DNA of 38,320 nt from positions 1 through 38,320 of the forward strand of contig JAQUOE010000013.1 of the NCBI GenBank assembly GCA_028717265.1. The letters run 5' to 3'. This DNA comes from Actinomycetota bacterium (GTDB lineage: Bacteria > Actinomycetota > Humimicrobiia > Humimicrobiales > Humimicrobiaceae). The notes below the pieces were generated by a model, which was not told the origin of the DNA, did no database searches, and saw nothing but the letters and a program-made list of their open reading frames with translations. Shown here in pieces: positions 16,615-26,429 of this stretch (positions within the stretch are counted from its first letter, which is position 1; each line of letters begins with the position of its first letter). A program made the translations under genes and the position numbers.

Positions 16615-18186
16615 ATGAAGGATGAAGAAAAGATAAAAGAAGGCACTTTAAATATTGAAAATAATGTGGGAAACAAGCCCGGTGGGACTAAGGGCGAATA
16701 TCTGATAGAGTCAGAAGAACCCCTGGCTGAAGCATTAAAGGTGAAACTCGAAAAAGTCAAAGCCTTAAAAAAAAGCGGCAAAAAAATTTATAAAACAAGG
16801 TTTGATAAAAATTCCGATATTTCGGATATAAAAATAAAATATTCTTCTCTCAAAGCCGGTGAAAAATCTGAAGAGGTTTTTAAAATAGCAGGTAGACTTA
16901 TAAGTTTCAGAAAACACGGCAAAGTGACTTTCAGCGATTTAAAAGATTTTACGGATAAGATACAGCTGTATATAAATCAAAAAAATATCGGTGAAGAAAA
17001 ATATAATGAATTTTTGGACCTGGACATAGGTGATTGGGCCGGCGCAGAAGGAACTGTCTTTGTGACACATGCAGGAGAACTCTCCATAAACGTTTCAAGA
17101 TTTGAGCTGCTGAGCAAATCATTAAGGGCACTGCCTGAAAAGTGGCATGGATTAAAAGACAAGGAATTAAGATACCGTCAGAGATATCTGGATTTCATAG
17201 TAAATCCTGAAGTAAAAAATGTATTTCTGACAAGAATCAAAGTAATAAATTCCATAAGAAAATTTTTGAATGATAGTGGTTTTAACGAAGTGGAAACACC
17301 GATGCTGCAGTCTATTCCGGGCGGTGCAGCGGCACGGCCTTTCAGAACCCATCATAATGCTCTGGATATGGATCTTTATTTAAGAATCGCACCGGAATTG
17401 TATTTAAAGAGATTGATAATAGCCGGATTCGATAAGGTTTTTGAAATAAATAGAAATTTTAGAAATGAAGGGATATCTTACAAACACAATCCCGAATTCA
17501 CTATGCTTGAATTTTATCAGGCATATGCTGATTACAATGACATGATGGATCTGACCGAAAAGCTTATAAAGTTTGTTGCAGGGGAATCTATCGGTAAATT
17601 GACCACAGATTACCGGGGAAATAATATTGATCTGGGGGCAGAGTGGCAATGTTTTTCCATGCTGGAATCTATTCAAAAGTTTTGCGGGATTAAAGTAAGT
17701 TTTGAGGACAGTATAAAAGAGTTTGAGGACGCAGCAAAAGGAATGAATGTCGAGATAGAAAAGGATTCCGGCAAAGGAAAGATTATAAATAAGATTTTTG
17801 AAGCTGTTGTCGAACCAAAACTTATACAACCTACTTTTATAAAGGATTATCCAATAGAAATTTCTCCGCTGGCAAGAAGACATCCGGATAATGAAAATCT
17901 TGTTGAAAGATTTGAACTCTTTATAGGGGGAGAAGAAATAGCCAATGCCTTTTCGGAGTTAATAGACCCCGGGGAACAATTGGATAGATTCAGGAGCCAG
18001 GCAAAAAGTAAAATCGAAGAAGAGAGAATTACAGGTAAAATCGATATAGAATTTCTAAAAGCACTTGAGTATGGAATGCCGCCTGCAGGCGGAGAAGGAA
18101 TAGGGATCGATAGGCTGGTTATGCTGCTGACAAACAGCAGTTCCATCCGGGATGTAATTCTTTTTCCTCTCCTCAGACCCGAATAG
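16615..18186 (+). CDS. lysS: lysyl-tRNA synthetase, class II
   Basis: 523 residues. It has the N-terminal OB fold for the anticodon (FKIAGRLISFRKHGKVTFSDL), class II motif 1 around FNEVETPMLQSIPGGAAARPF, motif 2 FEINRNFRNEGISYKHNPEFTMLE, and motif 3 GGEGIGIDRLVMLLTN. About 35 residues precede the normal start of the family; this Lys/Glu-rich extension may be real or the true start may be further in, as no strong ribosome site precedes ATG 16615. It charges tRNA-Lys. No T-box is present upstream. Confidence 0.95.
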   Translation: MKDEEKIKEGTLNIENNVGNKPGGTKGEYLIESEEPLAEALKVKLEKVKALKKSGKKIYKTRFDKNSDISDIKIKYSSLKAGEKSEEVFKIAGRLISFRKHGKVTFSDLKDFTDKIQLYINQKNIGEEKYNEFLDLDIGDWAGAEGTVFVTHAGELSINVSRFELLSKSLRALPEKWHGLKDKELRYRQRYLDFIVNPEVKNVFLTRIKVINSIRKFLNDSGFNEVETPMLQSIPGGAAARPFRTHHNALDMDLYLRIAPELYLKRLIIAGFDKVFEINRNFRNEGISYKHNPEFTMLEFYQAYADYNDMMDLTEKLIKFVAGESIGKLTTDYRGNNIDLGAEWQCFSMLESIQKFCGIKVSFEDSIKEFEDAAKGMNVEIEKDSGKGKIINKIFEAVVEPKLIQPTFIKDYPIEISPLARRHPDNENLVERFELFIGGEEIANAFSELIDPGEQLDRFRSQAKSKIEEERITGKIDIEFLKALEYGMPPAGGEGIGIDRLVMLLTNSSSIRDVILFPLLRPE

Positions 18187-18237
18187 GACGCTGCGGCATG
18201 TGCCTGTAGTTTAAGTTTATTCTTTTAGAAAAGATGA

Positions 18238-18243
18238 TATAAT
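18238..18243 (+). promoter_or_regulatory. candidate -10 box for the mcsA-mcsB-clpC operon
   Basis: TATAAT at 18238-18243, 47 bases before mcsA. Upstream TTTATT at 18216 is only a poor -35. The 104-base gap contains no GGTCAAA-type CtsR repeats and no CIRCE dyad, the usual heat-shock controls of this operon. Confidence 0.35.
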
Positions 18244-18290
18244 TTCTCTGCAATTGAGTTAATTTTTTCCTAAAAGTGGTGATTTAAAAA

Positions 18291-18830
18291 ATGAAATGTG
18301 ATTTTTGTCATGATAATGAGGCTACCATTCACCTAATAAAGATCCAGGGCAATAATGTAGAAAAAATAAATTTATGCAAGGAATGTGCAAAAGAATTTTC
18401 TTTTCTGACCGAAAAAGATTCATATAATGACCTTACCAGGATCCTTTATAGATTTTTTAACAGCGGGATCAATGAACATCATTCCGGAAGAGATAAAAAA
18501 ATACTAAGAAATATAAGTTACAGCAGAAACAAAAAATGTTCCCTTTGCGGCATCGATTTAAAGACAATAAAAAAAATCGGAAGAGTCGGCTGCAGTAATT
18601 GTTATAATGAATTTAAAGACGTGCTGTTCCCGATCATAAAATCCATTCAGGGAAGTCTTGAAAATAAAGGTAAGGTTCCGATAAAAACCAACAGGAAAAT
18701 CAGACTGGAGAAAAATATAAAAGATCTGAAGAATAAGCTTAAAAATGAGATAATAATAGAAAATTTCGAAGAGGCAGCAAGGATAAGGGACCGAATAAAA
18801 AAATTGGAGGACAGTGTATATGACCGGTAG
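18291..18830 (+). CDS. mcsA: McsA-like activator of protein arginine kinase (zinc-finger/UVR protein)
   Basis: 179 residues. Four CxxC pairs form the zinc sites: CDFC at the start, CKEC, CSLC and CSNC. A C-terminal UVR motif (KNEIIIENFEEAARIRDRIKKLE) matches the one that contacts Clp partners. In Bacillus, McsA activates the McsB kinase and serves as an adaptor for ClpC. The order here, mcsA-mcsB-clpC, supports this. GGTGAT precedes the ATG. Its end overlaps the mcsB start by 11 bases. The transcription repressor ctsR, normally the first gene of this operon, is missing. Confidence 0.9.
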   Translation: MKCDFCHDNEATIHLIKIQGNNVEKINLCKECAKEFSFLTEKDSYNDLTRILYRFFNSGINEHHSGRDKKILRNISYSRNKKCSLCGIDLKTIKKIGRVGCSNCYNEFKDVLFPIIKSIQGSLENKGKVPIKTNRKIRLEKNIKDLKNKLKNEIIIENFEEAARIRDRIKKLEDSVYDR

Positions 18831-19899
18831 AAATTTCTACCTCCTGGAAAGCAAGACAGGGGAAAAAAGATCCGGGAATAACAAAAATAAAATTATTTTA
18901 AATTCAAGGGTCAGGCTTGCAAGAAATCTTGCTGATCATAAGTTCGTAAATATAAGCAGTGGTCCGGAAAAAAATATTATACTTAAAGAAATCAGGAAAT
19001 ATATCGACGATGTAAAGTTTTTTAATGATTTCAGGTTTTATTCCATTAAAAATCTTGGGAAGATACAGAGGGATCTGCTTTTCAAAGATTTCATGATCAG
19101 CCCCGAAGCAGCTAATAAAATGCAGGGCAAAGGATTATTCATAAGATCGGGCCAGAAATGGGGAGATTCATCGATAATAATGATCAATCAGGAGGACCAT
19201 TTAAGAATTCAGAGCATCCGTCCGGGTTTAAATATTCTTGAGGCTTATAAGGAAGTCATTGGAATCGAAAGATATTTCGAAAGAAAAATAAATTTTGCCT
19301 TTGATAAGAATCTGGGATTCCTGACAGCCAGCCCGCTTAATCTGGGGACAGCACTTAAAGTATCCGTTATCGCCCACCTTCCGGTGCTTGCAATAAGTCC
19401 GAAGGTTGCCGATTTTGTGAAAAAATTAAATCAGGTAGGCTGTCTCATCAATGGATATTTTGTCGGACATTCCGAAATAATCGGCAATCTTTTTAAGATT
19501 TCCAATCAGGTTACACTGGGGAAAAGCGAAGGGGCCATAATTGAAGAAATGCAGGCGATTTGTTTAAATATTATAGACGACGAGAAGGCGGCAAGGATAA
19601 AATTAAAGGAAAGCGATCCTCTGGGAATCAAAGATAATATATATCGTTCGTTTGGTTTGCTTAAATATGCTAAAATATTATCATATGAAGAATCACTGGA
19701 ATTATTATCAATACTGAGACTGGGGCTTGATCTCGATATAATTGACGGTATAAATGATTTTGATTACTTTGACATTATGGGTAAAATCAGTGATTCGCAC
19801 ATCATATCTGATCTGGAAATGAGCGGCAGAGTTACCGATGATGAATTGGATTCGGCAAGAGCCGATTTAATAAGAAAAAAAATATTAAAGGAAATTTAA
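18820..19899 (+). CDS. mcsB: protein arginine kinase McsB, divergent active site
   Basis: 359 residues of the phosphagen-kinase fold. McsB phosphorylates arginines on misfolded proteins to mark them for ClpCP. Conserved parts include LNSRVRLARNLADHKF, INQEDHLRIQSIRPG with the catalytic-base Glu (E125), and LNLGTALKVSVIAHLP. The family motif T-S/T-C-P-T-N is TASPLN here, so S171 replaces the active-site cysteine. The C-terminal RDxxRA pArg-binding motif reads LDSARA. ATG at 18820 is nine bases after GGAGG; GTG at 18814 is too close. The family is clear, but activity and regulation may differ. Confidence 0.88.
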   Translation: MTGRNFYLLESKTGEKRSGNNKNKIILNSRVRLARNLADHKFVNISSGPEKNIILKEIRKYIDDVKFFNDFRFYSIKNLGKIQRDLLFKDFMISPEAANKMQGKGLFIRSGQKWGDSSIIMINQEDHLRIQSIRPGLNILEAYKEVIGIERYFERKINFAFDKNLGFLTASPLNLGTALKVSVIAHLPVLAISPKVADFVKKLNQVGCLINGYFVGHSEIIGNLFKISNQVTLGKSEGAIIEEMQAICLNIIDDEKAARIKLKESDPLGIKDNIYRSFGLLKYAKILSYEESLELLSILRLGLDLDIIDGINDFDYFDIMGKISDSHIISDLEMSGRVTDDELDSARADLIRKKILKEI

Positions 19900-19903
19900 A
19901 TAA

Positions 19904-22369
19904 ATGTTTGAAAGATTTACAGAAAGAGCAAGAAAAGTAGTGGTCAAAGCGCAGGATGAGGCCAGGTTCCTGAAACAGAATTATATAGGTACCGAGCACA
20001 TTCTTCTTGGATTGATTAACGAGAAGGAAGGTATGGCCGCAAGGGTGTTTTACGAACTGAACATATCGTTTGATAATATCAGGTCCGCAGTAAGAGAAGT
20101 GGTCAATGAGGGCACCTCGGAATCATACGAACATATTCCTTTCACTCCCAGAGCAAAAAAGGTTCTGGAGCTATCGTTAAGAGAGGCGCTTCAAATGGGA
20201 CATAATTATATAGGGACGGAACATATACTGCTGGGGCTTCTTAAAGAAGGGGAAGGAGTGGCAGCAAGGGTCCTTAACAGCATGGGGATAACTCTTGATA
20301 TAGTAAAAGAAAAAGTAAAGGAACTCCTGAGCAAGCAGACTTATTATTCCGAACCGGAAAGGACCGGATCCGAAAGAAATCCAAAAAAGGTTCTTAAGAT
20401 GCTGGCCCAGCATGGAAGGGATTTGACCCTTCTGGCCCAGGAAGGAAAGCTGGATCCGCTGATAGGCAGAAAGAAAGAAATTGACAGAATAATCCAGATA
20501 CTTTCCAGAAGGACCAAGAATAATCCGATTCTTATAGGTGAATCGGGAGTAGGAAAAACCGCAATCGTCGAAGGGCTGGCGCAATTCATCTGTTCAAAAA
20601 AAGTTCCCTCAAACCTTTCAGGTAAAAGGATATTTACTATCGATCTGGGATCACTGGTCGCCGGTTCAAGATACAGGGGAGATTTTGAGGAAAGACTTAA
20701 AAAAGTACTGGCAGAAATCAAGGATGATGGAGATATCATACTTTTTATAGATGAAGTTCATACTCTGGTGGGAGCCGGTGCTGCCGAGGGAGCAATAGAT
20801 GCAGCAAGTATTTTAAAACCCATGCTTTCGAGGGGAGAGATTCAAACCATAGGTGCCACGACTGTCAATGAGTACCGTAAGTATATAGAAAAAGATAAGG
20901 CGCTGGAAAGAAGGTTCCAGCCGATTTTTGTAAATGAGCCTACTATCTATGAAACCATAGAAATTTTAAAGGGACTTAAAGACAGATATGAAACGTTCCA
21001 TGGTCTCGATATAACCGAAGATGCGATAGTGTCTGCGGCAAAATTATCCCACCGTTATATCAGCGACAGGTTCCTTCCCGATAAGGCCATCGATCTTATA
21101 GATGAGGCCGCATCAAGGTCAAGGGTCAGGTCACTTACCGCACCTCCGGACCTAAAGGAATTGGAGATAAATATCGATAAAATAGCAGATGAAAAGAAAA
21201 AAGCAATAGAAGCACAGGATTTCGAGAAAGCCGCTCAGCTGAGGGATAAAGAAAAACAACTGATTAAAGAAAAAAGAGAAATAGAAGAAATAAACATAAA
21301 AACCAAAAAAGTTGATAAGGAAGTCGTCGGCGAACATGAAATCACAGAAATATTATCCAACTGGACGGGCATTCCGGTATATAAACTGACCTCAAGTGAA
21401 TCTTCAAAACTGCTCAGAATGGAGGACGACCTTCATAAAAGAGTCGTTGGGCAGGATGAGGCAATAAAAACCGTTTCAAGAGCCATCAGGCGTTCACGTT
21501 CCGGTCTTAAGGATCCGAAAAGACCGATTGGTTCCTTTATGTTCCTCGGACCTTCTGGCGTAGGGAAAACCGAACTTGCCAGGACCATAGCAGAATTTTT
21601 ATTTGAAAAAGAAGAAGCTTTGATCCAGATAGATATGTCGGAGTATATGGAAAAGCATTCAGTATCCAAACTGGTCGGTTCTCCTCCGGGATATGTGGGT
21701 TATGACGAAGGCGGGCAGCTTACCGAGATGGTGAGAAGAAAACCATACAGCGTGATATTGCTGGATGAAATCGAAAAAGCACATCCGGATGTTTTCAACA
21801 TACTTCTGCAGATTTTCGAGGATGGACACCTTACGGACTCTCAGGGTAAAAGAGTGGATTTTAAAAATACTGTGTTGATAATGACATCCAATCTGGGAGC
21901 AAGGGAAATACAAAAAAATACTCCGATGGGATTCAAGAAGATAAACGCTGAGGACCTCTCTTATGACGAGATAAAAGGAAAGGTAATGAGTGAACTGAAA
22001 CAGGCTTTCAGACCGGAATTCCTGAACAGAATAGATGAGGTGATAGTGTTTCATAAGTTACAGAAGCAGCAGATTTACAATATCATGGATCTTATGATGT
22101 CCAGAGTACAGCAGCAGCTTGAACTGCAGGGCATTATCATAGAACTTAAAAAGAGTGCAAAGGATCTGCTTCTTGAGAAGGGCTATGACTCTGCAATGGG
22201 CGCCAGACCTATGAGGAGATGCATACAAAATCTCATAGAGGATCCTATTTCGGAGAAATTGATAAGTGGTGAAATAAAATCCGGTCAGAGAATCGAAGTA
22301 GGCGCAAGGGATAAAAAAATGTACTTCGACATTAAAAAATCCAACCGGAGCAGCATTTTGAAAGTTTGA
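19904..22369 (+). CDS. clpC: ATP-dependent Clp protease ATPase subunit ClpC
   Basis: 821 residues. Two Clp_N repeats (about 1-145), the first AAA+ module with Walker A GESGVGKT (212-219), a UVR-containing middle domain (around 433-465, AQDFEKAAQLRDKEKQL), and the second AAA+ module with Walker A GPSGVGKT (about 549). The middle-domain UVR motif distinguishes ClpC from ClpA and ClpB. It unfolds proteins for ClpP degradation, with McsA/McsB as likely adaptors. It starts four bases after mcsB and forms the end of that stress-response group. clpP is not in the window. Confidence 0.97.
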   Translation: MFERFTERARKVVVKAQDEARFLKQNYIGTEHILLGLINEKEGMAARVFYELNISFDNIRSAVREVVNEGTSESYEHIPFTPRAKKVLELSLREALQMGHNYIGTEHILLGLLKEGEGVAARVLNSMGITLDIVKEKVKELLSKQTYYSEPERTGSERNPKKVLKMLAQHGRDLTLLAQEGKLDPLIGRKKEIDRIIQILSRRTKNNPILIGESGVGKTAIVEGLAQFICSKKVPSNLSGKRIFTIDLGSLVAGSRYRGDFEERLKKVLAEIKDDGDIILFIDEVHTLVGAGAAEGAIDAASILKPMLSRGEIQTIGATTVNEYRKYIEKDKALERRFQPIFVNEPTIYETIEILKGLKDRYETFHGLDITEDAIVSAAKLSHRYISDRFLPDKAIDLIDEAASRSRVRSLTAPPDLKELEINIDKIADEKKKAIEAQDFEKAAQLRDKEKQLIKEKREIEEINIKTKKVDKEVVGEHEITEILSNWTGIPVYKLTSSESSKLLRMEDDLHKRVVGQDEAIKTVSRAIRRSRSGLKDPKRPIGSFMFLGPSGVGKTELARTIAEFLFEKEEALIQIDMSEYMEKHSVSKLVGSPPGYVGYDEGGQLTEMVRRKPYSVILLDEIEKAHPDVFNILLQIFEDGHLTDSQGKRVDFKNTVLIMTSNLGAREIQKNTPMGFKKINAEDLSYDEIKGKVMSELKQAFRPEFLNRIDEVIVFHKLQKQQIYNIMDLMMSRVQQQLELQGIIIELKKSAKDLLLEKGYDSAMGARPMRRCIQNLIEDPISEKLISGEIKSGQRIEVGARDKKMYFDIKKSNRSSILKV

Positions 22370-22381
22370 TTATGGGGAAAA

Positions 22382-23491
22382 ATGAATAAGAACAATGAAG
22401 AATTATTGTTGGATTGCCTCAAGATAGTAGCACCCGGGACAGAACTCAGAATGGGTATCGAATACATCCTGCAGGGGAAAACAGGCGGACTTATTGTTGT
22501 CGGAGATTCGGAAGAGATGCTGAAACTTGTAAACGGAGGATTTTATATAGGATGCAATTTTTCTCCTACCAGATTTTATGAACTTGCCAAGATGGACGGA
22601 GCAATTATATTGAGTTCCGACGGAAAGCGGATCTTATATGCCAATACTCAACTTTTTCCTAATCCGGAAATAAATACATCCGAGACAGGTACCAGACACA
22701 GAACCGCAGAGAGAGTGGCAAAGCAGACAAATACCCTGGTTATTTCCATTTCGGCTAAAAGAGATGTGGTTACTATATATAAAGGCGACATAAAATATAT
22801 GCTTGAGGAGTCGAGAACAATCCTGTCCAAGGCGAATCAGGCACTGCAGACGCTTGAAAAGTACAAAGAAGGGCTGGATGCGCTTACATTTAATCTGACC
22901 GTAAAAGAGTTGGAAGATATAGTTACACTCTTTGATGTAGCCAGCGTGCTTCAGAGATCAAGCATTGTGCAGAGAACAGAAAAGGAAGTAAAAGAATATA
23001 TAACTGAACTGGGATCCGAAGGAAAGCTTTTAAATATGCAGACCGAAGAGCTAATGGCCAATATATTAAGTGATTCTTTGAATATTATAGGCGATTATGC
23101 ACAGGCAGATATTGATGCGGAACCATTCGAGCTGAAAGATAGGATAAATCTGTTGAGCGAGAAGGAACTGCTCAAACTTGATAGTATTGCAAAAATTTTG
23201 GGCTATGAAATCGAGGGTAGCTTAAAGGAAGTAAATATACACCCACGGGGGCTAAGAATCGTTTCGGAAGTAAGAAGACTTCCCCAATCGATTATTATCA
23301 ACTTAATAGATAAGCTTGGTAATTTAAAGAATATCCTAAATGCAAATATCGAAGAATTATCCGAAGTTGCCGGAATGGGAAAAATCAGGGCACGGTCTTT
23401 GCATGAAAGATTGAAAAAGTTTTCCGAATATTATTTATATAATGACCTGTATAATAGAAAAGGAGGGATAATCCCGAGAGTCAAGATATAA
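22382..23491 (+). CDS. disA: DNA-integrity-scanning diadenylate cyclase DisA
   Basis: 369 residues. The N-terminal DAC domain has the catalytic DGA motif (D72-A74) and GTRHRTAERVA with R105-H106-R107; it condenses two ATP into c-di-AMP. A helical spine follows, and a C-terminal helix-hairpin-helix domain (LSEVAGMGKIRARSLHERLKKF) binds branched DNA. The start has GGGGAAAA upstream, 12 bases after clpC. radA, whose product restrains DisA in Bacillus and which usually sits between clpC and disA, is absent here. c-di-AMP governs potassium and osmotic balance. Confidence 0.96.
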   Translation: MNKNNEELLLDCLKIVAPGTELRMGIEYILQGKTGGLIVVGDSEEMLKLVNGGFYIGCNFSPTRFYELAKMDGAIILSSDGKRILYANTQLFPNPEINTSETGTRHRTAERVAKQTNTLVISISAKRDVVTIYKGDIKYMLEESRTILSKANQALQTLEKYKEGLDALTFNLTVKELEDIVTLFDVASVLQRSSIVQRTEKEVKEYITELGSEGKLLNMQTEELMANILSDSLNIIGDYAQADIDAEPFELKDRINLLSEKELLKLDSIAKILGYEIEGSLKEVNIHPRGLRIVSEVRRLPQSIIINLIDKLGNLKNILNANIEELSEVAGMGKIRARSLHERLKKFSEYYLYNDLYNRKGGIIPRVKI

Positions 23492-23571
23492 TAATATTGG
23501 AATATCAATTATTAAACTTATCAATCCTGCAGTTAGAAGGTTTTTCAAAAAAATAGTAGTGATGATAATTT

Positions 23572-24282
23572 ATGAATACAGCAATAATTACGGCGGCTGG
23601 AAAGGGTACCAGGTTAAAAGGCGATATCAGCAAACAGTTTATGAATATTTATGGAAAACCGATATTAGCTCACACTATTACTGCTTTTCAAAATGCTTCG
23701 AAAATAAAAGAAATCTATATTTCGGTCCCTAAGGATTATCTGGAATTATGCCAAAAAAGTATAATCGAGAAATATTCATTCGATAAAGTAAAAAAACTGG
23801 TAATTGGCGGAAGCACCAGACAGGAATCTGTTTATAATACTATTATCGAGTTGCCTTCTTCAACCGGAATAGTATCGATACATGATGGTGTAAGGCCGCT
23901 TGTTACTTCGGATGAAATCGATTCTTTAATAAATACATTAATGAGAGAAAACAAAAAAGATCCCCGGATAAGAGGGGTAATAATGGCGGCACCGGCAAGG
24001 GAAACTATAAAGATAACGGAAAACGGTACAATAGACAGAACCGTTCCGAGAGATACGGTCTGGTATGCCCAGACCCCCCAGATTTTCTTTTATCGGGATA
24101 TTTTGAAAGCTCATAATGAGGCCAGAAAAGATAATTTTACCGGTACGGATGACGCGTGCCTGGTAGAAAGGACCGGTGGTAAAGTGAGTATAGTAAGGGG
24201 CAGACATGAAAACATAAAGATCACCACTCCAATTGATTTGTTTCTGGCGGAACTTATTATGACGAGAAATGTCAGGAGATAA
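23572..24282 (+). CDS. ispD: 2-C-methyl-D-erythritol 4-phosphate cytidylyltransferase
   Basis: 236 residues. The nucleotide-binding N-terminus AAGKGTRLKGDISKQF is typical of IspD, followed by GGSTRQESVYN, SIHDGVRPLVT and TDDACLVERTGGKVSIVRG. It couples CTP to methylerythritol phosphate in the non-mevalonate isoprenoid pathway. ispF follows after 35 bases, the common ispDF pair. The ribosome site is weak. Confidence 0.95.
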   Translation: MNTAIITAAGKGTRLKGDISKQFMNIYGKPILAHTITAFQNASKIKEIYISVPKDYLELCQKSIIEKYSFDKVKKLVIGGSTRQESVYNTIIELPSSTGIVSIHDGVRPLVTSDEIDSLINTLMRENKKDPRIRGVIMAAPARETIKITENGTIDRTVPRDTVWYAQTPQIFFYRDILKAHNEARKDNFTGTDDACLVERTGGKVSIVRGRHENIKITTPIDLFLAELIMTRNVRR

Positions 24283-24317
24283 TTAAAATATAAAAAATAC
24301 AGGGAAGGTTAATTTTT

Positions 24318-24785
24318 ATGAGAGTCGGATTGGGATATGATGTCCATGCTTTCCAGCGAGGAAGGAAATTGGTGCTGGGAGGGGTAAAAATAGATCACCC
24401 TCTTGGACTTGCAGGCCATTCCGATGCGGATGTCCTGGTACATGCTGTTATGGATGCTATTCTTGGAGCATGCGGTCTGGGGGACATAGGAATTCACTTT
24501 CCGGACAGCGATATGAAGTATAAAGATATATCAAGTCTGGCCTTACTGGACGAAGTCAGAAAGAAAATGGAAGAAAAAGGCTTCAATATAATAAATTTAG
24601 ATTCCATTCTCATAATGCAGAATCCTAAAGTCTCTCCTTATATCGGGGAGATGAAAAAGAACTTAGCAGGCACTTTAAAAATAGATGAAGCCGATATAAA
24701 CATAAAGGCCACTACTACAGAAGGACTGGGATTTTGCGGCAGAGAAGAAGGAATTGCCGCAGAGTGTATTGTTATGTTGAAATAA
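24318..24785 (+). CDS. ispF: 2-C-methyl-D-erythritol 2,4-cyclodiphosphate synthase
   Basis: 155 residues, normal for the trimeric IspF. Metal ligands D8 and H10 (GYDVHAF) and H42 ([10 protein letters not shown]) are in place, with AGHSDADV and the C-terminal [17 protein letters not shown]. It closes the cyclodiphosphate ring in the step after IspE. GGGAAGG precedes the ATG. In the 131 bases that follow there is a short perfect palindrome (24787-24796) and no T-box before gltX. Confidence 0.96.
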   Translation: MRVGLGYDVHAFQRGRKLVLGGVKIDHPLGLAGHSDADVLVHAVMDAILGACGLGDIGIHFPDSDMKYKDISSLALLDEVRKKMEEKGFNIINLDSILIMQNPKVSPYIGEMKKNLAGTLKIDEADINIKATTTEGLGFCGREEGIAAECIVMLK

Positions 24786-24916
24786 GAGCGCGCGCTTTAT
24801 CATGTTTTTTATAAGATTTCATTGCAGATCAGAGAAAGGCAATAAAAGATAAGTCCGGGATTTTTTAACCGAAATAAAAAAGATTAAACTAACACTTCAG
24901 GGAAAAGGGATTTTTA

Positions 24917-26413
24917 TTGGAAATAAAAAAAATACCCCGTTTTAGGTTCGCTCCTTCTCCTACCGGAGGGCTTCATGTAGGAACGGCAAGAACTGCATTG
25001 TTCAACTGGCTTGCGGCAAGAAGCATGAAGGGAAAACTGATCTTAAGAATCGAAGATACAGATGCAAAGAGATCCAGCATCGCTTACGAAAAATCCATAA
25101 TAGGGGATTTAAAATGGCTCGGACTGGACTGGGATGAATTTTACAGGCAGAGCGAGAGAATTAAAATCTATCAGAAGCGTGCCTTCCAATTGCTGGATGA
25201 AGATAAAGCTTACAGATGCTTTTGCAGCCCGGAGAGGCTTGAAAACCTTAAGGAGAGCCAGTATGCTGCCGGGAAGATGTCCCAATACGATGGGCTGTGC
25301 CGTAAACTTGATAATACGGAGGTAGAAAAAAAATTAAAGGATGGTGTACCCTTCGCCATAAGATTCAAGGTAGCAGACGACACGGAAATCACTTTTCACG
25401 ATTTGATAAGAGGAGATATTAGTTTCAGTTCGGAAGTACTCGGAGATTTCATAATTATAAAATCCGACGGAACCCCATCCTATAATTTTGCAGTAGTAGT
25501 AGATGACGAAGACATGAAGATCACACATGTGCTGAGAGGAGAGGACCATATAACCAATACCGCAAGACAGATTTTATTATTTGAAAGTCTTGGCTCGGAC
25601 CTTCCTTCTTTTGCGCATTTTTCTATGATACTCGGGAGTGACGGTTCCAAATTGAGTAAAAGACATGGAGCGACTACTATTTCTCAGTTCAGGGAAGAAG
25701 GATATCTTGCAGAAGCGCTGGCAAATTATCTTTCGTTACTTTCATGGGCGCCGGGGGAGGGACAGGAAATATTTGGCCCGGCAGATATTCTGGATAAATT
25801 CAATATATCTCATATATCAAAAAGTCCGGCTACGTTCGATGTGGATAAATTAAACTGGATAAACGGCATTTATATAAGAAAAAAATCCGATAAGGAGCTT
25901 GCAGAGTTATGTATACCATACCTTTTGAGTGAGAAAATCATAGACAAAAAAGGTACAGAAAATGAAAAAATAATGGGAAAGATTTTAAAAGGTATAAATG
26001 CATTCAAGGATAACTTGAAGGTTTTGGGAGACTTTTCTCTCTATATGAAAGATTTTTTTAAAGAAAAGATCATGGAATACAGCAGCGAAGCAGAAGAAAT
26101 CTTAAAACTCGAATCTTCAAAAGCAGTGCTCAAAAATTTTCTTGAATTACTGGAGAGTGAATGGAAATCTTTTGACAATAATCCGGATATGGATTTTAAT
26201 GAAGATCAGGGTAAAAAACTCATCAATAAAATAGGAGAAAATCTAAAAGATTTAAAAATAAAAGGTAAATATTTGTATATGCCCATCAGAGTATCGATTA
26301 CAGGTAAAACTCATGGTCCTGAACTGCCGAAAGTAATATCCATACTGGGCTTGGAAAATTGTATACAAAGAGTAAGTCAAACTTTAGAATATATTAAAAA
26401 TAATAAATTATAA
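24917..26413 (+). CDS. gltX: glutamyl-tRNA synthetase
   Basis: 498 residues, class I. The HIGH-type motif is in [20 protein letters not shown] and the KMSKS-type motif in [12 protein letters not shown]. The catalytic Rossmann fold is followed by a helical anticodon-binding C-terminal half. Whether it also charges tRNA-Gln (with GatCAB) cannot be judged here. The start is TTG at 24917, behind AAAGGGA. It leads into cysE-cysS, matching the Bacillota gene order gltX-cysE-cysS. Confidence 0.95.
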   Translation: MEIKKIPRFRFAPSPTGGLHVGTARTALFNWLAARSMKGKLILRIEDTDAKRSSIAYEKSIIGDLKWLGLDWDEFYRQSERIKIYQKRAFQLLDEDKAYRCFCSPERLENLKESQYAAGKMSQYDGLCRKLDNTEVEKKLKDGVPFAIRFKVADDTEITFHDLIRGDISFSSEVLGDFIIIKSDGTPSYNFAVVVDDEDMKITHVLRGEDHITNTARQILLFESLGSDLPSFAHFSMILGSDGSKLSKRHGATTISQFREEGYLAEALANYLSLLSWAPGEGQEIFGPADILDKFNISHISKSPATFDVDKLNWINGIYIRKKSDKELAELCIPYLLSEKIIDKKGTENEKIMGKILKGINAFKDNLKVLGDFSLYMKDFFKEKIMEYSSEAEEILKLESSKAVLKNFLELLESEWKSFDNNPDMDFNEDQGKKLINKIGENLKDLKIKGKYLYMPIRVSITGKTHGPELPKVISILGLENCIQRVSQTLEYIKNNKL

Positions 26414-26429
26414 CCGGTTAGATAAAACT

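Noticed and set aside
17404-17883. Long antisense open frame inside lysS (and a similar one in dnaB at 11127-11555)
   Set aside because: Both lie opposite strongly conserved coding sequence, and neither product has recognisable motifs.
18187-18290. CtsR box or CIRCE element before mcsA
   Set aside because: No GGTCAAA-type direct repeats and no TTAGCACTC-type dyad can be seen.
24787-24796. AGCGCGCGCT palindrome as a terminator of ispF
   Set aside because: It is a perfect 10-bp palindrome in AT-rich sequence, but the usable hairpin is only about 3 bp, and the T-run starts late. Kept as an oddity only.
24786-24916. T-box riboswitch before gltX-cysE-cysS
   Set aside because: No T-box sequence (TGGNACCGCG type) or leader-specific stem; the gap is also too short.
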